DNA of 40,749 bases from contig JAFAZB010000078.1 in NCBI GenBank assembly GCA_019240015.1, positions 1-40,749 on the forward strand, read 5' to 3'. How positions within the stretch are numbered: the stretch's first letter is position 1; each line of letters begins with the position of its first letter. The translations under genes were made by a program, and so were the position numbers. This DNA is from Solirubrobacterales bacterium. GTDB taxonomy: Bacteria; Actinomycetota; Thermoleophilia; Solirubrobacterales; Solirubrobacteraceae. This document shows, one piece after another, positions 32,273-40,091 of the stretch. Under the pieces are notes generated by a model that ran no database searches, was not told where the DNA came from, and saw only the letters and a program-made list of their open reading frames with translations.

Positions 32273-33033
32273 GCTCGTCCGAGTCAGAGCTCGACCGGGT
32301 CGTACCGGAAGAGTGGTCGGTCACCGACGACGACGAGGCGCTGGCGGCGCTGGTCAACATGATCGTCGTGCTGGCCGACAACAAGTTCTTCCTCGGCCGG
32401 CGCTTCTCGGAGTGGCTCTCCGGCGGCCCCTCGCTCGAGAGCGCCGTCGCGCTGGCTGCGATCGCGCAGGAGGAGCTCGGTCATGCGCGCGCGCTGTATC
32501 CGTTGCTCGAGGAGATGCCGGTAGTCGACGTCCCCGGCTCCTTGCAGCGCGGGGCCGAGCGCGAGCGCAAGTACTGCATGACCGCGCTGAGCGAGCCCTG
32601 GGAATGGTGGGCGGATGTCGTCGCCGCGCTGATCCTGGTCGACCCGGCGATGACCGTTCTGTTCAGGGCGCTCGAGGAGTCACGCTACGACGACCTCCGT
32701 CAGCGTGCCGCGCGGGTGCCATCGGAGGAGCTCTTTCATCGCAAGTACGCCGACGGCCGGGTGCGAGATCTCGCGCGCACCGACCAGGGACGCGAGACGC
32801 TGCAACGCAGAATCGACGTGATGTTGCCCGAGGTGCTGATGTGGTTCGGGCCCTCAGACGAGCCAGGCGTGGCGGCGTTGAAGAGCCAGGGGCTGGTCAA
32901 GCTCGACAACAACGAGCTGCGCGAAGCATTCAGGAGCGACGTGTTTCCGATCCTCGAGGAGAACGGCTTGCGGGTCGGGGTCGACGACTTCGCCTGGGAC
33001 CGATGGAACAGCCTTCAGCGACGACTCGGGTGA
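32269..33033 (+). CDS. paaC: PaaC-like ferritin-fold subunit retaining metal-ligand positions
   Basis: 254 residues, homologous to PaaC (LADNKFFLGRRFSEW, PSLESAVALAAIAQEELGHAR, LKSQGLVKLDNNELREAF). In E. coli PaaC is structural and binds no metal. Here D37, E69-x2-H72, D125 and E154-x2-H157 fall at almost the same residue numbers as the PaaA ligand set. This subunit may therefore bind a metal pair. It is coupled on both sides by 4-nt overlaps. Confidence 0.8.
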   Translation: MSSSESELDRVVPEEWSVTDDDEALAALVNMIVVLADNKFFLGRRFSEWLSGGPSLESAVALAAIAQEELGHARALYPLLEEMPVVDVPGSLQRGAERERKYCMTALSEPWEWWADVVAALILVDPAMTVLFRALEESRYDDLRQRAARVPSEELFHRKYADGRVRDLARTDQGRETLQRRIDVMLPEVLMWFGPSDEPGVAALKSQGLVKLDNNELREAFRSDVFPILEENGLRVGVDDFAWDRWNSLQRRLG

Positions 33034-33176
33034 ACCACGACGACGGCCGAGCCTGCCCGTGGTGCGGGTCGCTGGAGACCGAGCAGATCGGGGACTGGGG
33101 CCCGCAGCTGCTCACCGAGCAGTGGATCTGTCGAGCCTGTCATACGCCGTTCGAGCGGATCCGCAGAGACCCGTGA
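33030..33176 (+). CDS. PaaD C-terminal zinc-ribbon half, stand-alone
   Basis: 48 residues, GTG overlapping the paaC stop. The sequence is almost entirely a Cys4 ribbon: C9-x2-C12 and C34-x2-C37, with the CPWCGS...WICRACHTPFERI layout of the PaaD C-terminus. Together with the DUF59 gene at 31543 it reconstitutes a full PaaD in two chains. It is too short to be found by most gene callers. Its stop overlaps the start of the next gene. Confidence 0.72.
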   Translation: MNHDDGRACPWCGSLETEQIGDWGPQLLTEQWICRACHTPFERIRRDP

Positions 33177-33946
33177 GCGACGATCCGCTTCGTCGCGAGC
33201 TTGACGAGACGGGCGTCCTGCTGTTGAGCCTGGCCCGGCCGGAGGCTCGCAACGCGCTCGACGACGAGCTGACGCGCGCACTCGGCGAGGCGCTCGAGGA
33301 GGCGGCCGGCGATCCGCAAACGCGGGCGATCATCCTCACCGGCGCAGGTGAGTCGTTCTGCGCCGGGGGAGATCTGGCTCGCTTCGAGCGGGAGTGGACG
33401 CCGAGCGCATTCCGCCTCTATTCGCACCAACTCACGGCGCTGATCGCGAGCATCGAAGAGCTGGAGAAGCCGGTGATCGCTGCCATCAACGGGGCCGTCA
33501 CCGGCGCAGGCACGCAGCTGGCCCTCGCCTGTGACGTCAGGTTGGCCGCGCCGAGCGTACGAATCGTCTTCCGTGAAGGGCGGCTCGGGATCATCCCGAG
33601 CCACGGCGGCGTGACCCGGCTGGTGAAGCTGATCGGCCTCGCGCGCGCGCGCGACGTGCTGCTCGGCGGCGAGGAGCTCGACGCAGCCGGGGCCGAGCGC
33701 GTGGGGCTGCTCACGGCGGTGGTGCCCGACGGGGACGTGGTGCGGGCGGCGCGGGAACGAGCCAGTCTCGCGCTGAGTCGCTCAGCCGAAGCCTATGCCG
33801 CGGCCAAGCGGCTGCTGGCGGTCGCGGCCGACGCCTCCTTACAAGCGGGGCTCGCCGCCGAAGCGCTCACGCAGACCTCGCTGATCGCCACGACCGAGCA
33901 TCGCGAGGCGGTGACCCGGGCCAGGGCCCGGCGGAGCCGGGGCTGA
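33173..33946 (+). CDS. Enoyl-CoA hydratase/isomerase, PaaG-like
   Basis: 257 residues, GTG overlapping the previous stop. The crotonase fold is clear (FCAGGDLARF, INGAVTGAGTQLALACDVR). The first hydratase Glu is Q115, while the second is kept as E135. PaaG also lacks the first Glu and isomerises 1,2-epoxyphenylacetyl-CoA to an oxepin-CoA, so an isomerase role fits both the residues and the place directly after the epoxidase genes. PaaG's proposed catalytic Asp (IPDCGG) is Ser here (IPSHGG). Confidence 0.78.
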   Translation: MSDDPLRRELDETGVLLLSLARPEARNALDDELTRALGEALEEAAGDPQTRAIILTGAGESFCAGGDLARFEREWTPSAFRLYSHQLTALIASIEELEKPVIAAINGAVTGAGTQLALACDVRLAAPSVRIVFREGRLGIIPSHGGVTRLVKLIGLARARDVLLGGEELDAAGAERVGLLTAVVPDGDVVRAARERASLALSRSAEAYAAAKRLLAVAADASLQAGLAAEALTQTSLIATTEHREAVTRARARRSRG

Positions 33947-33947
33947 G

Positions 33948-34478
33948 ATGGCCATCCTGGTCGAGCTCGACGGTCGCCGGCCGAGCGTCGCGGCCGCCGC
34001 CTGGTTGGCGCCCACCGCTACGCTGATCGGCGAGGTCGAGGTCGCCGAGGGCGCCAGCGTTTGGTTTGGCACCGTGCTGCGGGGAGATTTCGAAAGCATC
34101 CGCGTCGGGCGCGGAGCGTGTGTCCAGGACAACGCGGTCGTGCACTGCGCCGCGGGTCTGCCGACGCTGGTGGGGGAGAACGTCACCGTCGGACACATGG
34201 CGATGCTCGAGGGCTGTGTGATCGAGGACGGTGCCTTGGTGGGGATGGGCGCGATCGTGCTCCAGCGCGCTCGCGTCGGGCGGGGCGCGATGGTCGCGGC
34301 GGGCTCCGTCGTAGCCGAGGGCGCCGAGATTCCGGCGGGAACCCTCGCGGCCGGCGCGCCCGCCAAGGTCAAGAAGGAGCTGGCCGGCTCCTCCGCGGGA
34401 TGGGTGCAGAGCGCGGCGCGCGAGTATCAAGCACTGGTGGAGCGCTACCGGACCGGCGCGCGCCGCGTGGAGCCATGA
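33948..34478 (+). CDS. Left-handed beta-helix (hexapeptide) protein, gamma-carbonic anhydrase/PaaY-like
   Basis: 176 residues with hexapeptide repeats (about 20-135) and a C-terminal helix. The gamma-carbonic-anhydrase metal ligands are H66, H83 and, at the third position, E88 in place of His (GHMAMLEG). PaaY in the phenylacetate pathway has this fold and acts as a thioesterase; that role is inferred from position after the paaG-like gene. Its 3' end overlaps the convergent hydrolase gene by 34 bp. Confidence 0.8.
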   Translation: MAILVELDGRRPSVAAAAWLAPTATLIGEVEVAEGASVWFGTVLRGDFESIRVGRGACVQDNAVVHCAAGLPTLVGENVTVGHMAMLEGCVIEDGALVGMGAIVLQRARVGRGAMVAAGSVVAEGAEIPAGTLAAGAPAKVKKELAGSSAGWVQSAAREYQALVERYRTGARRVEP

Positions 34479-35218
34479 TCAGCCACGAACTGCGTGATCG
34501 CCGCCAAGGTCGCCTCGGCTGCCTGCACGTGCGGCGCGTGGCGACACGCCAGCACGACTCGCTCGACCGGGCCCTGAACGCGGCGGGCCACCGAATCGAT
34601 CTGGGCAAGGCTGCCGTACGGGTCATCGTCCCCCTGGATCAACAGCACGGGGACGTCGATCGCCGACGACATTTCCTCGATGTTCCAGGACGGGAAGTCG
34701 GGATCGAGCCACACGTCGTTCCAGCCATAGAAGGCCGCGTCGACGTCGCGGTGGTGGGCGGCCATTCGCTCGCGTCGTCTGCCTTCCTCGTAGAGCGCCT
34801 TGGCGCGTCTGATCTCGGCGATCGTCTTCTCCTCCACGAACACATGCGGCGCGATGCAGACCAGCGCGGTGACCGGGTGCTCGGCGGCATAGATCAGCGC
34901 GATCGAGGCGCCATCGCTGTGGCCGATCAGTACCGGATCCTCGACGCCCCATGCGTCGAGCAAGGGCGGGAGGAGCTCGCGTGCCTCCTCGTGCATGAAC
35001 GACGGCGTGCGAGGTCTCGGGGGAGGGTCCGAGTCACCGTGCCCGAAGCGGGAGTAGACGAGTACCCGACGGCCGGTGCCCGACGCGAGCAAGGCGGGAA
35101 ACTCCTGCCACAGACCGACCGAGCCGAGCCCTTCGTGGAGCAAGACCAGCGCCGGCTGCGATCGGTCGCCCGCGATCTCCTCGTATTCGATGCGCAGCCC
35201 GTGGAGTTCGGTCAGCAC
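34445..35218 (-). CDS. Alpha/beta-fold hydrolase
   Basis: 257 residues, GTG start. Nucleophile S101 in GHSDG, an acid at D197-D199 (QGDDDPYG) and H230 form the likely triad; the oxyanion segment is LLHEGLGS. No signal peptide is seen. It lies opposite to the flanking catabolic genes and is probably a soluble esterase or C-C hydrolase of the same pathway, though no motif fixes the substrate. Confidence 0.83.
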   Translation of the reverse strand: MLTELHGLRIEYEEIAGDRSQPALVLLHEGLGSVGLWQEFPALLASGTGRRVLVYSRFGHGDSDPPPRPRTPSFMHEEARELLPPLLDAWGVEDPVLIGHSDGASIALIYAAEHPVTALVCIAPHVFVEEKTIAEIRRAKALYEEGRRRERMAAHHRDVDAAFYGWNDVWLDPDFPSWNIEEMSSAIDVPVLLIQGDDDPYGSLAQIDSVARRVQGPVERVVLACRHAPHVQAAEATLAAITQFVADHGSTRRAPVR

Positions 35219-35286
35219 GAGCTAGCACCTACCCTTAGGCATCAGTTGCAAATCGATACCGTCACCCAAGCAGCAGGGAGGAACCC

Positions 35287-36753
35287 GTGAGCGCAACCGA
35301 GACCGTGGTCGAATTAGGCCCCTTCATCGCAGGCAATGCAGAGCCGCTCGGGGAGTCCAACCAGGAGATCCATGACCCGGCCACGCAGCAGGTGGTCGGC
35401 CGCGTCGGGGTCTGCGGCGGCGAGGACGTGCAGCGCGCGGTGAGCGCCGCGCACGACGCGTTCATCGAGTGGTCGGCACGGGGAGTCGCCGAGCGTGGCG
35501 AGATCGTGGCCCATGGGGCGAGGGCGATCCGGGCCGCCGTGGATGAGCTCGCGCCATTGCTGACCGGAGAGCAGGGCAAGCCGCTGCGTGAGGCGCGGAT
35601 CGAGCTGAACAAGGCGGCCGAGACGCTCGAGCACTACGCGGGTTTGGCCAAGGAGCTACGAGGGATCTTCGTCCTCGGTCTGGATCCCGGCGTCAGCGGT
35701 CAGGTCCTGCGCCGCCCGCTCGGAGTTGTGGCTGCGATCGTCCCGTGGAATTTCCCCACCACGCTGCTGTCCAACAAGCTGGGGCCCGCCTTGGTGGCCG
35801 GAAACACGGTGGTCGCAAAGCCCGCGGACACGACGCCGCTGACCACGCTGCGGCTGGCGGCGATCATGCACGAGGCCGGTCTCCCCGCAGGTGTGTTCAA
35901 CGTCCTGCCCGGCCGCGGGTCTGAGATCGGCGAGTTGCTTGTGACGCACCCGCTGGTGCGCAAGGTCGCATTCACCGGCTCGACGCCAACCGGCCAACGG
36001 ATCATGGCGGCGGCCGCCGAGGGGATGAAACGGCTCACGCTCGAACTGGGTGGCTCTGACCCGATGATCATCCTCGGCGATGCCGACCCCGCCAAGGCGG
36101 CGAGCGCCGCGTCGATGGGGCGCTTCTTCAACTGCGGCCAGGCCTGCCTCGCGGTCAAGCGTCTGTACGTGGACGAATCGGTGGCGGACGAGGTCGTCGC
36201 GGCGATCGTCGAGAAGGCTCGCCGGCTCACCGTCGGTCACGGAACCGAGAAAGGCGTGCAGCTGGGGCCGCTGCACAGCGAGCGCCAGCGCGACTCCCTA
36301 GAGGATCAGCTCCGGCGCACGCTCGAGCAGGGGGGCGAGGTGCTGACCGGCGGAGGGCGCCCCGACGGTGCGGAGTTCAGCGACGGCTGGTTCCACGAGC
36401 CAACGATCGTGCTGGAGCCGCCGCACGACTCGCCGATGTCGACCGAGGAAGTGTTCGGGCCCGCGCTGCCGATCTGGCGCGTGCGCGACCTCGATCAGGC
36501 GATCGAGTACGCCAACGCCTCGCCGTTCGGCCTCGGATCCTCCGTCTGGACGTCAGACCTCGATGCGGCGACGGAGGCTGCCGAGCGCCTGGAGTGCGGG
36601 TACACGTGGATCAACTCACCGACCAAGGTCTATGACGAGCTTCCGTTTGGTGGCATCAAGGCCAGCGGATTCGGCAAGGAGCACGGCTCCGAGGCATTCG
36701 ACTACTACACCGATCAGAAGGCGGTGGTCGTGCGCCGGCGCGAACGCAAGTAG
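35287..36753 (+). CDS. Aldehyde dehydrogenase (paralogue A)
   Basis: 488 residues, GTG start after GGGAGG. N155 in WNF, K178, general base E253 (LELGGSDP) and nucleophile C287 (NCGQAC) are all in place. GATACCGT (35255-35262) is a possible -10 box. It is a close paralogue of the ALDH at 37450, sharing long blocks such as PLTTLR, HPLVRKVAFTG and AASAAS-GRFFN. Likely a semialdehyde or aromatic aldehyde oxidiser. Confidence 0.92.
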   Translation: MSATETVVELGPFIAGNAEPLGESNQEIHDPATQQVVGRVGVCGGEDVQRAVSAAHDAFIEWSARGVAERGEIVAHGARAIRAAVDELAPLLTGEQGKPLREARIELNKAAETLEHYAGLAKELRGIFVLGLDPGVSGQVLRRPLGVVAAIVPWNFPTTLLSNKLGPALVAGNTVVAKPADTTPLTTLRLAAIMHEAGLPAGVFNVLPGRGSEIGELLVTHPLVRKVAFTGSTPTGQRIMAAAAEGMKRLTLELGGSDPMIILGDADPAKAASAASMGRFFNCGQACLAVKRLYVDESVADEVVAAIVEKARRLTVGHGTEKGVQLGPLHSERQRDSLEDQLRRTLEQGGEVLTGGGRPDGAEFSDGWFHEPTIVLEPPHDSPMSTEEVFGPALPIWRVRDLDQAIEYANASPFGLGSSVWTSDLDAATEAAERLECGYTWINSPTKVYDELPFGGIKASGFGKEHGSEAFDYYTDQKAVVVRRRERK

Positions 36754-36855
36754 GCACTGAGCACGCCGGGCTTCGCTCCACTTGCCGGGGTGCCGACATG
36801 TTTTCCGGTGGCATGCCGATACGCTCACGGGAGGTAGTCGTCCGATCCTCCCGCC

Positions 36856-37371
36856 ATGAGTCCTCCGCAACACCCCAGAGACGCCGCAGCGACGCAAGCC
36901 GAGCCTCGTGCGCGGGGCTGGACGATGAAGCACGGAGAGCTCAGTGAGGTCTACTGCTCACTGGCGCGCACATGGTCGGTGATCGGCGAGCGGTGGACGA
37001 TGCTGATCATTCGTGAGGCGTTTCGCGGAACCCGTCGCTTCGACACCTTCCAACAACGCCTCGGGGTTGGGCGCAACGTGCTCTCCAACCGCCTCGGGCG
37101 TCTGACAGCCGAAGGCATCTTTGATCGCGTCCGCTATCAGCAGGCCCCCGACCGCTACGAGTATCGGCTGACCGAGAAGGGAACGGACCTTTACCCGGTG
37201 CTGCTGATGCTGATGCGCTGGGGCGATCGCTACAAGGTGGACGAGCCGCCCGTGCGCCTGTATCACAAGGGCTGCGGAGGGCTCGCCTCTCCCGAGCTGA
37301 GGTGCGCCCACTGTGGCGATCTGGTCGACTTCCACTCGATGCGGGCTGAATACGCGCCCGGAGCGTGGTGA
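36856..37371 (+). CDS. HxlR-family winged-helix regulator with C-terminal zinc ribbon
   Basis: 171 residues; an internal ATG at 36925 (MKHGELSEVYC) would match the usual HxlR start better. The winged HTH at about 33-115 (WSVIGERWTMLIIREAFRG, NVLSNRLGRLTAEGI, YEYRLTEKGTDLYPVLL) is diagnostic. The tail has C-x-G and CAHCG, a small zinc ribbon. HxlR proteins often sense aldehydes or electrophiles, which fits its place between two ALDH genes. GATACGCT (36818-36825) precedes it. Confidence 0.88.
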   Translation: MSPPQHPRDAAATQAEPRARGWTMKHGELSEVYCSLARTWSVIGERWTMLIIREAFRGTRRFDTFQQRLGVGRNVLSNRLGRLTAEGIFDRVRYQQAPDRYEYRLTEKGTDLYPVLLMLMRWGDRYKVDEPPVRLYHKGCGGLASPELRCAHCGDLVDFHSMRAEYAPGAW

Positions 37372-37449
37372 TCAGGGCCTCGACCGCAGTGTCGGTCACG
37401 AATTGATATCCTCGCTTCCCCGCCCGGGAGGTTGGCAAGGGAGGGTTCT

Positions 37450-38898
37450 GTGGCCGAGATGTTCATTGCCGGCGAGTTCACCCGGTCCGAACGAGAACGA
37501 ACGACGGTAGCCAGTCCCGCGGGCGGCGAGCCTGTAGACACGGTGCCCGAGGCCACCGCCGAGGACGTGGACGCCGCGGTGCAGGCGGCGGCCAGTGCTT
37601 TCGAGCCCTGGTGGAACACGCGCGCCAGTCGCCGAGGCGAGCTGCTGCACCGCGGGGCTCGTCGGGTGCTGGCTCATCGCGACGAGCTGGCTCGGCTGCT
37701 GACCGCCGAGCACGGCAAGACACTGCGCGAAGCGGGACTCGAGATCCACCGCTTCGTGATCACGCTCGAGCACTACGCGGGACTGGCCCGAGACCTCCGC
37801 GGCAGTCACCTTCCCGACCTCGACCACAACACCTATGGCCTCGTCGTCCGTCGCCCAATGGGCGTGGTGGCCGCGATCGTGGCCTGGAACTTTCCGACCC
37901 TGCTACTCGCCAACAAGATCGCGCCAGCGATCGTCGCCGGCAACACAGTGGTGGCCAAGCCCGCCCCGACCACGCCGCTGACCACGCTGCGGATCGCCGA
38001 GCTGCTGCACGAGGGCGGCTTGCCCGCGCGTGTGCTCAACGTCATATGCGGGGATGCGGAGGCCGGGGAGGCACTGGTCCGCCACCCACTCGTGCGCAAG
38101 GTCGCGTTCACGGGCACGACCGCGACCGGCGAGCGCGTCGCCGCGGCAGCGGCCGCGGGTGCAAAGCGGGTCGCGCTCGAGCTCAGCGGGTCGGACCCGT
38201 TCATCGTCTGCGACGACGCGGATCTCGATGGCGCGGCGAGCGCCGCGAGCGTGGGACGCTTTTTCAACGCCGGCCAATCTTGCCTGGCCGTCAAGCGCGT
38301 GTATTGCACCGCGGCAGCGCTCGATACGTTCCTCGAGCGGCTGCTCGCCCGTGTCCGGAAGCTCAAGGTCGGGCCGCCGACAATGGGAGGAACAGTCCTC
38401 GGTCCGCTTCACACGGAAGCCCTGCGCGACCGCCTCGAGGCGCAACTGGCCGATGGGATCGACTCCGGGGGAGAGGTGCTGATCGGCGGCGGGCGTCCGG
38501 CCGATTCTGAGTTGGAGTCCGGCTGGTACTTCGAGCCCACCGTCATCTCAGAGCCCGGCTCCGAGTCCCGGCTGGCGACCGAGGAGGTGCTGGGACCGGT
38601 GCTTCCGGTCTGGTCGGTGGCCGATCTCGACGAGGCGATCGAACGTGCGAACAAGTCACCGTTCGGGCTCGGATCGTCGATCTGGACGCGTGACCTCGCC
38701 GCCGCGACCCACGCGGCCGGCAGGCTGGAGGCCGGCTACACCTGGATCAACTCTCCTCAACGTCTCTACGACGAACTACCGTTTGGAGGCCTCGGTGCCA
38801 GTGGTTATGGCAAGGAGCACGGTCGCGAAGCGATGGACGAGTACACCGAGTCCAAGTCAGTGGTCGTGCGCCATCGCACACCGCGGTCGGCGGCTTAG
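37450..38898 (+). CDS. Aldehyde dehydrogenase (paralogue B)
   Basis: 482 residues from the GTG at 37450, chosen because AGGGAGGG lies just upstream; an in-frame TTG at 37432 would add six residues. N147, K170, E244 (here LELSGSDP, not LELGG) and nucleophile C278 (NAGQSC) are present. GATATCCT (37405-37412) may be its -10. It is strongly similar along its length to paralogue A, which suggests a local duplication with the HxlR gene in between. Confidence 0.92.
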   Translation: MAEMFIAGEFTRSERERTTVASPAGGEPVDTVPEATAEDVDAAVQAAASAFEPWWNTRASRRGELLHRGARRVLAHRDELARLLTAEHGKTLREAGLEIHRFVITLEHYAGLARDLRGSHLPDLDHNTYGLVVRRPMGVVAAIVAWNFPTLLLANKIAPAIVAGNTVVAKPAPTTPLTTLRIAELLHEGGLPARVLNVICGDAEAGEALVRHPLVRKVAFTGTTATGERVAAAAAAGAKRVALELSGSDPFIVCDDADLDGAASAASVGRFFNAGQSCLAVKRVYCTAAALDTFLERLLARVRKLKVGPPTMGGTVLGPLHTEALRDRLEAQLADGIDSGGEVLIGGGRPADSELESGWYFEPTVISEPGSESRLATEEVLGPVLPVWSVADLDEAIERANKSPFGLGSSIWTRDLAAATHAAGRLEAGYTWINSPQRLYDELPFGGLGASGYGKEHGREAMDEYTESKSVVVRHRTPRSAA

Positions 38899-38940
38899 CC
38901 GCCCCGCTCCGGTCACGCGCGGTATCCGCCCACCCTCGGC

Positions 38941-39948
38941 GTGAGCGCGTCGGTTCAAGCCGTCGCTCCGGGCCTCCACCGGATCGAGGTGCCGACGCCG
39001 TTTCGCGTTGGCCCGGTGAACGCCTATCTGGTCGAGGACGAGCCGCTGACATTGGTGGACAACGGGCCCAATTCCGCGACATCCCTGCTCGCGCTCGAGT
39101 CTGGGCTCAACGAGATCGGATATGCCGTCGCCGACCTGGAGCTGCTCGTCGTCACCCATCAGCACGTCGACCACCACGGCCTGACGTCCGCGCTTCTGAG
39201 CCGCAGCGGTGCGGAGCTTGCGGTGCTCGACGCGCTCGCGGCGCCGCTCGCCGGCTGGCCGGCATATGCCGAGGGCAACGACGCCCTCGCCCAGCGCCTG
39301 ATGTGCCGACACGGCGTGCCAGAGGGTGTCGCGACGGTGCTGCGAGCCGTGGCCCGCGCCCAGCATGGGTGGGGCGGCGCGGCCCAGGCGAGCCGCCTGC
39401 TGGTTTCCGGCGAGCGCCTGGAGCTGCACGCTCACACGTTCGAGATCATCCATGCCCCAGGCCACTCGCCGTCAGACACGCTGCTCTGGGATGCTCGAGA
39501 GCGGATCATGCTGGGTGGTGACCACCTGCTCGAGCACATCTCCTCGAACCCGATCATCGCCCTTCCCCTCGACGAATCCGACGCGCGGCGCGCGCTCGAC
39601 GAGCCGTGTCGGCCCCATCCGCTACCCGCCTATCTCGCGTCGCTGAGAAGGACCCGGAGTCTGCGTCCCGCGATCGTGCTCGGCGGGCACGGACCGCCGG
39701 TGCGCAATGTGCCGGCGCTGATCGATGAGCGCTTGCGATTTCACGCTCGGCGCGCGGAGAAGATCCACTCGATGATCGTGGAGCGCCCCCGAGCCGCCCA
39801 CGAGGTGGCGCGGGCGATGTGGGGAGAACGCGCGCTGACCCAGGCCTTTCTGACGCTCTGCGAAGTGCTCGGACACGTCGATCTGCTCGCCGAACAGCGC
39901 CGGGTGCTAGAGGTCGAGGAAGACGCGATCGTACGCCTCCACGCCTGA
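38941..39948 (+). CDS. Metallo-beta-lactamase-fold hydrolase
   Basis: 335 residues, GTG start. The dinuclear metal motif is complete: H73-x-H75-x-D77-H78 (THQHVDHHG), H175 in GHSPSD and D194 in LGGDH, plus GGHG later. A C-terminal winged-helix-like extension of about 80 residues matches the LACTB2-type group. Possible roles are thioesterase or lactonase. It ends about 140 bp before the CoA ligase gene and may belong to the same pathway. Confidence 0.85.
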   Translation: MSASVQAVAPGLHRIEVPTPFRVGPVNAYLVEDEPLTLVDNGPNSATSLLALESGLNEIGYAVADLELLVVTHQHVDHHGLTSALLSRSGAELAVLDALAAPLAGWPAYAEGNDALAQRLMCRHGVPEGVATVLRAVARAQHGWGGAAQASRLLVSGERLELHAHTFEIIHAPGHSPSDTLLWDARERIMLGGDHLLEHISSNPIIALPLDESDARRALDEPCRPHPLPAYLASLRRTRSLRPAIVLGGHGPPVRNVPALIDERLRFHARRAEKIHSMIVERPRAAHEVARAMWGERALTQAFLTLCEVLGHVDLLAEQRRVLEVEEDAIVRLHA

Positions 39949-39971
39949 GTCGCAGCCCTAAGTATCTTTTC

Positions 39972-40001
39972 TTGACTCACGGCGTCCGGGCGCGCTAACT
40001 T
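39972..40001 (+). promoter_or_regulatory. Promoter for the CoA ligase gene
   Basis: TTGACT (39972-39977), an 18-bp spacer and TAACTT (39996-40001) make the best -35/-10 pair in the window. An ATG at 40008 lies six bases past the -10 and opens a six-codon ORF ending at TGA 40026-40028, so the transcript may begin with a leaderless mini-ORF before the ligase start at 40092. The rest of the 143-bp gap is a GC-rich leader ending in the SD GAAGGAG/AGGAG. Confidence 0.55.
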
Positions 40002-40091
40002 GCCCTCATGGGTGGAGGAATCGGGTGATCAGCACGCCGCGTTCGGGGGCACCGCGCACCCGCGCCGCGTCCGAAGGAGTAGGAGAGCGAG

